DNA of 64,000 nt from Vibrio mangrovi (GTDB taxonomy: Bacteria > Pseudomonadota > Gammaproteobacteria > Enterobacterales > Vibrionaceae), in contig NZ_AP024883.1 in NCBI RefSeq assembly GCF_024346955.1, positions 2,604,001-2,668,000 of the forward strand, given 5' to 3'. This document shows positions 63,201 to 64,000 of the stretch, in pieces. The stretch's first letter is position 1. Each line of letters begins with the position of its first letter. The translations under genes were made by a program, and so were the position numbers. Below the pieces are notes generated by a model. The model saw only the letters and a list, made by a program, of their open reading frames with translations. It was not told the origin of the DNA and made no database searches.

Positions 63201-64000
63201 AATGCGGCCTGCATGACGTTATACAAGGTTGTCCCTTCACGACTGGCAAATGCTCTGGCCTCCCGGAGTAAAGACACTGGCAGAGTCAGGCTTTCCTGTG
63301 CTCCCTGATAGTTTCTTGCCACCACATCAGGATAGGGAAAATCAAACGGTAACTGAGTATTTACCGGCGCACCGGTAAGCGTTGTACGCCAGAAAGCCCG
63401 CTGCTCATCCGCAGGTTCACTTGCCAGCCACTCCCGCTGCCAGGTCGCGTAATCGGCATACTGCAATACCGGTTCACCATTCGGTTCGTCCATGCCTTGC
63501 AAACACTGTTCGTACAGTGCAGCCAGCTCCTGAATCAGCAGCGATTCAGACCAGGCGTCAAACGCGATATGGTGGATGACAAACAGCAGGTGCCAGCACT
63601 GACTGTCGTCTCCTTCCTGAGATAACAATGCGATCCGGACCGGCAGATCCCGGTCCAGTGCAAACGGCTGATTTGCCAGTTGTTCGCATGTCTGATCGAT
63701 ATCTGCCACATGCAGATGAACATCGAACGGCAATTCATAATCGCTTTCAACCTGCTGAAAAGCCTGACCGGCTTCATCGATCTGATAAGTACTGCGTAAG
63801 ATATGATGACGCTGTAACAGCATGGCAAAAGCCTGTGCCATAGCTTGCTGATTCAGGTAACCGTTGAGTACCAGACGTCCGGTCAGGTTATACAGCGCGC
63901 TGCCCTGTTCGTACTGTTCAATAAACCACAGCCGCTGTTGGGCACTCGATAGCACTGCCCGGTTTTCCGGATGCGGCAGCGCGACAATCGGCAATTGCCA
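57275..64000 (-). CDS. Non-ribosomal peptide synthetase, upstream subunit (5' partial)
   Basis: The frame is open to the window edge, so the protein starts beyond it. Domains, residues counted from base 64000: C 1-440 (HHIAFDAWS 146); T (GGDS 514); T (GGDS 589); E 650-1107 (HHLVVDGVSW 784); C 1137-1567; A 1604-2134; T (GGHS 2177). There is no A domain between the first C and the carriers. The A domain has FDVSVWEFFWPL, MHFVP, CSGEAL and LHNLYGPTEA, a Ser code by eye. The two T domains are near duplicates (GIRLTPKLVFARQTPIEIAR and GIRLTPKQVFARQTPIAIAR). The C-terminus is acidic (MDDEDERESFEL), fitting a docking tail for the TubC domain of the next protein. Confidence 0.92.
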   Translation of the reverse strand, partial: WQLPIVALPHPENRAVLSSAQQRLWFIEQYEQGSALYNLTGRLVLNGYLNQQAMAQAFAMLLQRHHILRSTYQIDEAGQAFQQVESDYELPFDVHLHVADIDQTCEQLANQPFALDRDLPVRIALLSQEGDDSQCWHLLFVIHHIAFDAWSESLLIQELAALYEQCLQGMDEPNGEPVLQYADYATWQREWLASEPADEQRAFWRTTLTGAPVNTQLPFDFPYPDVVARNYQGAQESLTLPVSLLREARAFASREGTTLYNVMQAAFLLLLNQRGAGADICLGTSVANRQRPELEEMLGFLVNTLVLRHKLPQQVTFRKLVAQVSGTTQAAFEHQDLPFDLLLDELNIERGQAWSPLFQVLFVYRNVPRSTLELTDLSVDVVERELKHARFDLTVRLNEIRLNEARSDQGAETLRIDLEYSTELFRGETVRSLLQQYQQTLAQVLGEPDSFWNIHQRETALLSASVETTPAESVLQEAAEDSEAVIQLAEQIAAGYQELLCKPISVQDSFFQQGGDSILCLQLAARLKKSGIRLTPKLVFARQTPIEIARSLLNTVPEDSAAVVQLAEQIAAGYRELLHKNISLEDSFFRNGGDSILCLQLVARLKKSGIRLTPKQVFARQTPIAIARDLLADEATPKAESGSQPSQDTQAIPLAPIQHWFFEQHLMQADHWNQSVLLRYATSIDIASFRQAVAQVFALHPQLSVRYTASQEVSPQAQAVCRQHPATSTWTVEQHTIAYSELETRLGAQQSLFTLHDTAPIRVDVIDISDREGGRILLSAHHLVVDGVSWRVLISQLCQAYFSLSAGIAADLLSPPVTYGQWVQDLQHWPEEKKRAARNYWQPLAGTDTLTQQRWVSLPAVDGTVDFSQPNRLADSDFIDVRLASHLTRKLTTTALESYELGINDLLLAALNGALAQWRGEHQVLIELEGHGRQHDELDLSQTIGWFTSRYPVLLRCHSVTEADSLTGTDTVEWTDDTMRQLVLDTQAQLRRVPDQGQGFGVLKYLCGELTELVTPSIVFNYLGQLDRGLSMQDIALADEQVPEQRHGNNARKQWLDINGMIKNGELVLRWQFNRNVQTTEAIRAVAESFIARLTDLINHCEQAVSGVALGDYPLIAESVVSQAALEHLVASLPVSPTQVDNLYPLTPTQQGMLFHTLAEPQKGLYLNQSLIDFHGELDTDALQQAWQALIDHHPVLRSGFIWEGLDIPLQYVSSNAALDWQKLTLSGGELLEDSLRELADAELQQGFDISHPVLMRLKLIRIREDYHCLIWTRHHLIVDGWCTGQMVAEVRRSYQSLTEGKGISGSLSVGEFADFVAWLSQQDHAASLDYWQQLITSSGAAESARLPRPFKPELSLVSEAEHGLQQYTQSLTAECTAGLKALAAQHQLTLNSLCQAVWALVLGRYTNHETVTMGITSSGRPDALENAQQMMGVFITTIPLVAQMNHGHRSFIELARTLQNQLLDSREHEHVPLVEIQKISGLTEALFDNLLVFENYPGDQHRMADSLRFTVRETIERNNYPLTLVLIPHQQLDIRFATDPTQIESSVATAMLDDFVTLLTQVASSGEMADCAELMRLLATAKQESGPWLWNQTQTDYDVPATLDAYLARQVRLTPDSTALICPAAIVAGYWQQEGDLTLSYRQLDEHVLRLANYLRQSCQCRRGERIGLSMRRSPEMVIAMLACVKLGCAYVPLDPDMPGQRLAMIAQSASPKVILAQSQVGQLLVDHGVGGEATPIIAIEKALAASQAYNGEALDGAEPDQHVQADDILYVLYTSGSTGKPKGVAIPHGGIVNRIAWMQDTFRLQGDDAVLQKTPYGFDVSVWEFFWPLVSGATLVMAEPDAHKDNARLGELVLDYAISTMHFVPAMLHGFLEGLPGQTSSEGLSSETQTFPGLKRLICSGEALPYHVQQSCLQQLPHVALHNLYGPTEASIDVTWWDCRAQNIVSEVPIGYPIANMQTWILDQHLHPVPVGVEGELYLSGIGLAAGYLGQPELTDAAFIPNPWAEAGAEHDAQHARLYRTGDLARYRPDGAIEYLGRADFQVKIRGQRIELGEIEAILATYPDIREAVAQVRRRAEQDTLVGYVVSDQQLPVEPIIAFLQQRLPAYMVPDHIEILASLPLTHNGKVDRKALPEPLWPQCGFIAPQTPTEQQLARLWQELLGLDSVGRHDNFFALGGHSLLLTRLVNRINQQFNLNLRLALLMEMPDLSSLAACIDMNSHTFHAEQEMDDEDERESFEL

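Overview
The window is a chromosomal segment of a gammaproteobacterium, most likely a Vibrio. The order grpE, nadK, recN, bamE, rnfH, ratA, smpB, ssrA and the tmRNA tag ANDENYALAA are typical of that genus. No species is claimed.

Left part (1-7761) is core genome: the end of a TRAP transporter permease, grpE with a sigma-32-type promoter, nadK, recN under a 40-bp perfect palindrome made of two LexA boxes, a small kinase-fold protein, bamE, the rnfH-ratA pair, smpB and the tmRNA gene.

The middle (about 7756-25493) is a 17.7-kb island integrated in the 3' end of ssrA, the site also used by the Vibrio cholerae TCP island. Its left half looks like a P4/PICI-type phage satellite: P4-family integrase, AlpA regulator, BRO-N antirepressor, primase and a frameshifted VapE helicase. 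On the minus strand near 17.1-17.6 kb lies a locus that resembles the P4 immunity (CI RNA) region, with paired repeats, a UUCG hairpin, an Ash-like peptide and a 56-aa ORF whose Shine-Dalgarno can pair with the RNA. Iterons lie next to it. Three cargo blocks follow the satellite genes. (1) An OLD-like ATPase-TOPRIM gene and a second P-loop ATPase are separated by a good integron attC site. (2) A LysM/MIX-like, membrane-active T6SS effector candidate is followed by two paralogous membrane immunity candidates. (3) An AT-rich three-gene unit encodes a metallophosphoesterase, an ORC/CDC6-like ATPase and an unrecognised protein; it is the best candidate for an undescribed defence system. Beyond the right attachment repeat there is a decayed copy of the integrase-upstream region, which points to an earlier island at the same site.

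The next part (25.7-43 kb) is metabolic and miscellaneous: a LysR-controlled sugar-acid dehydratase/MFS pair with a DUF169 protein, rlmF, a DUF1330 protein, another LysR regulator, a complete L-rhamnonate catabolism operon in the order rhmR-rhmD-rhmT-rhmA on the minus strand, a secreted 121-aa protein, an ankyrin-repeat lipoprotein, a metallo-beta-lactamase-fold lipoprotein with a DUF5329 partner, and an acyltransferase-3 protein.

The right end (43.2-64 kb) is a two-gene non-ribosomal peptide synthetase operon on the minus strand, cut by the window edge. In assembly order it reads C-T-T-E-C-A(Ser)-T, then TubC docking-C-A(Ser)-T-E-C-A(Asp)-T-T-E-C-A(Gly)-T-TE. The first visible module has no adenylation domain, and two modules carry tandem carrier domains before an epimerase.
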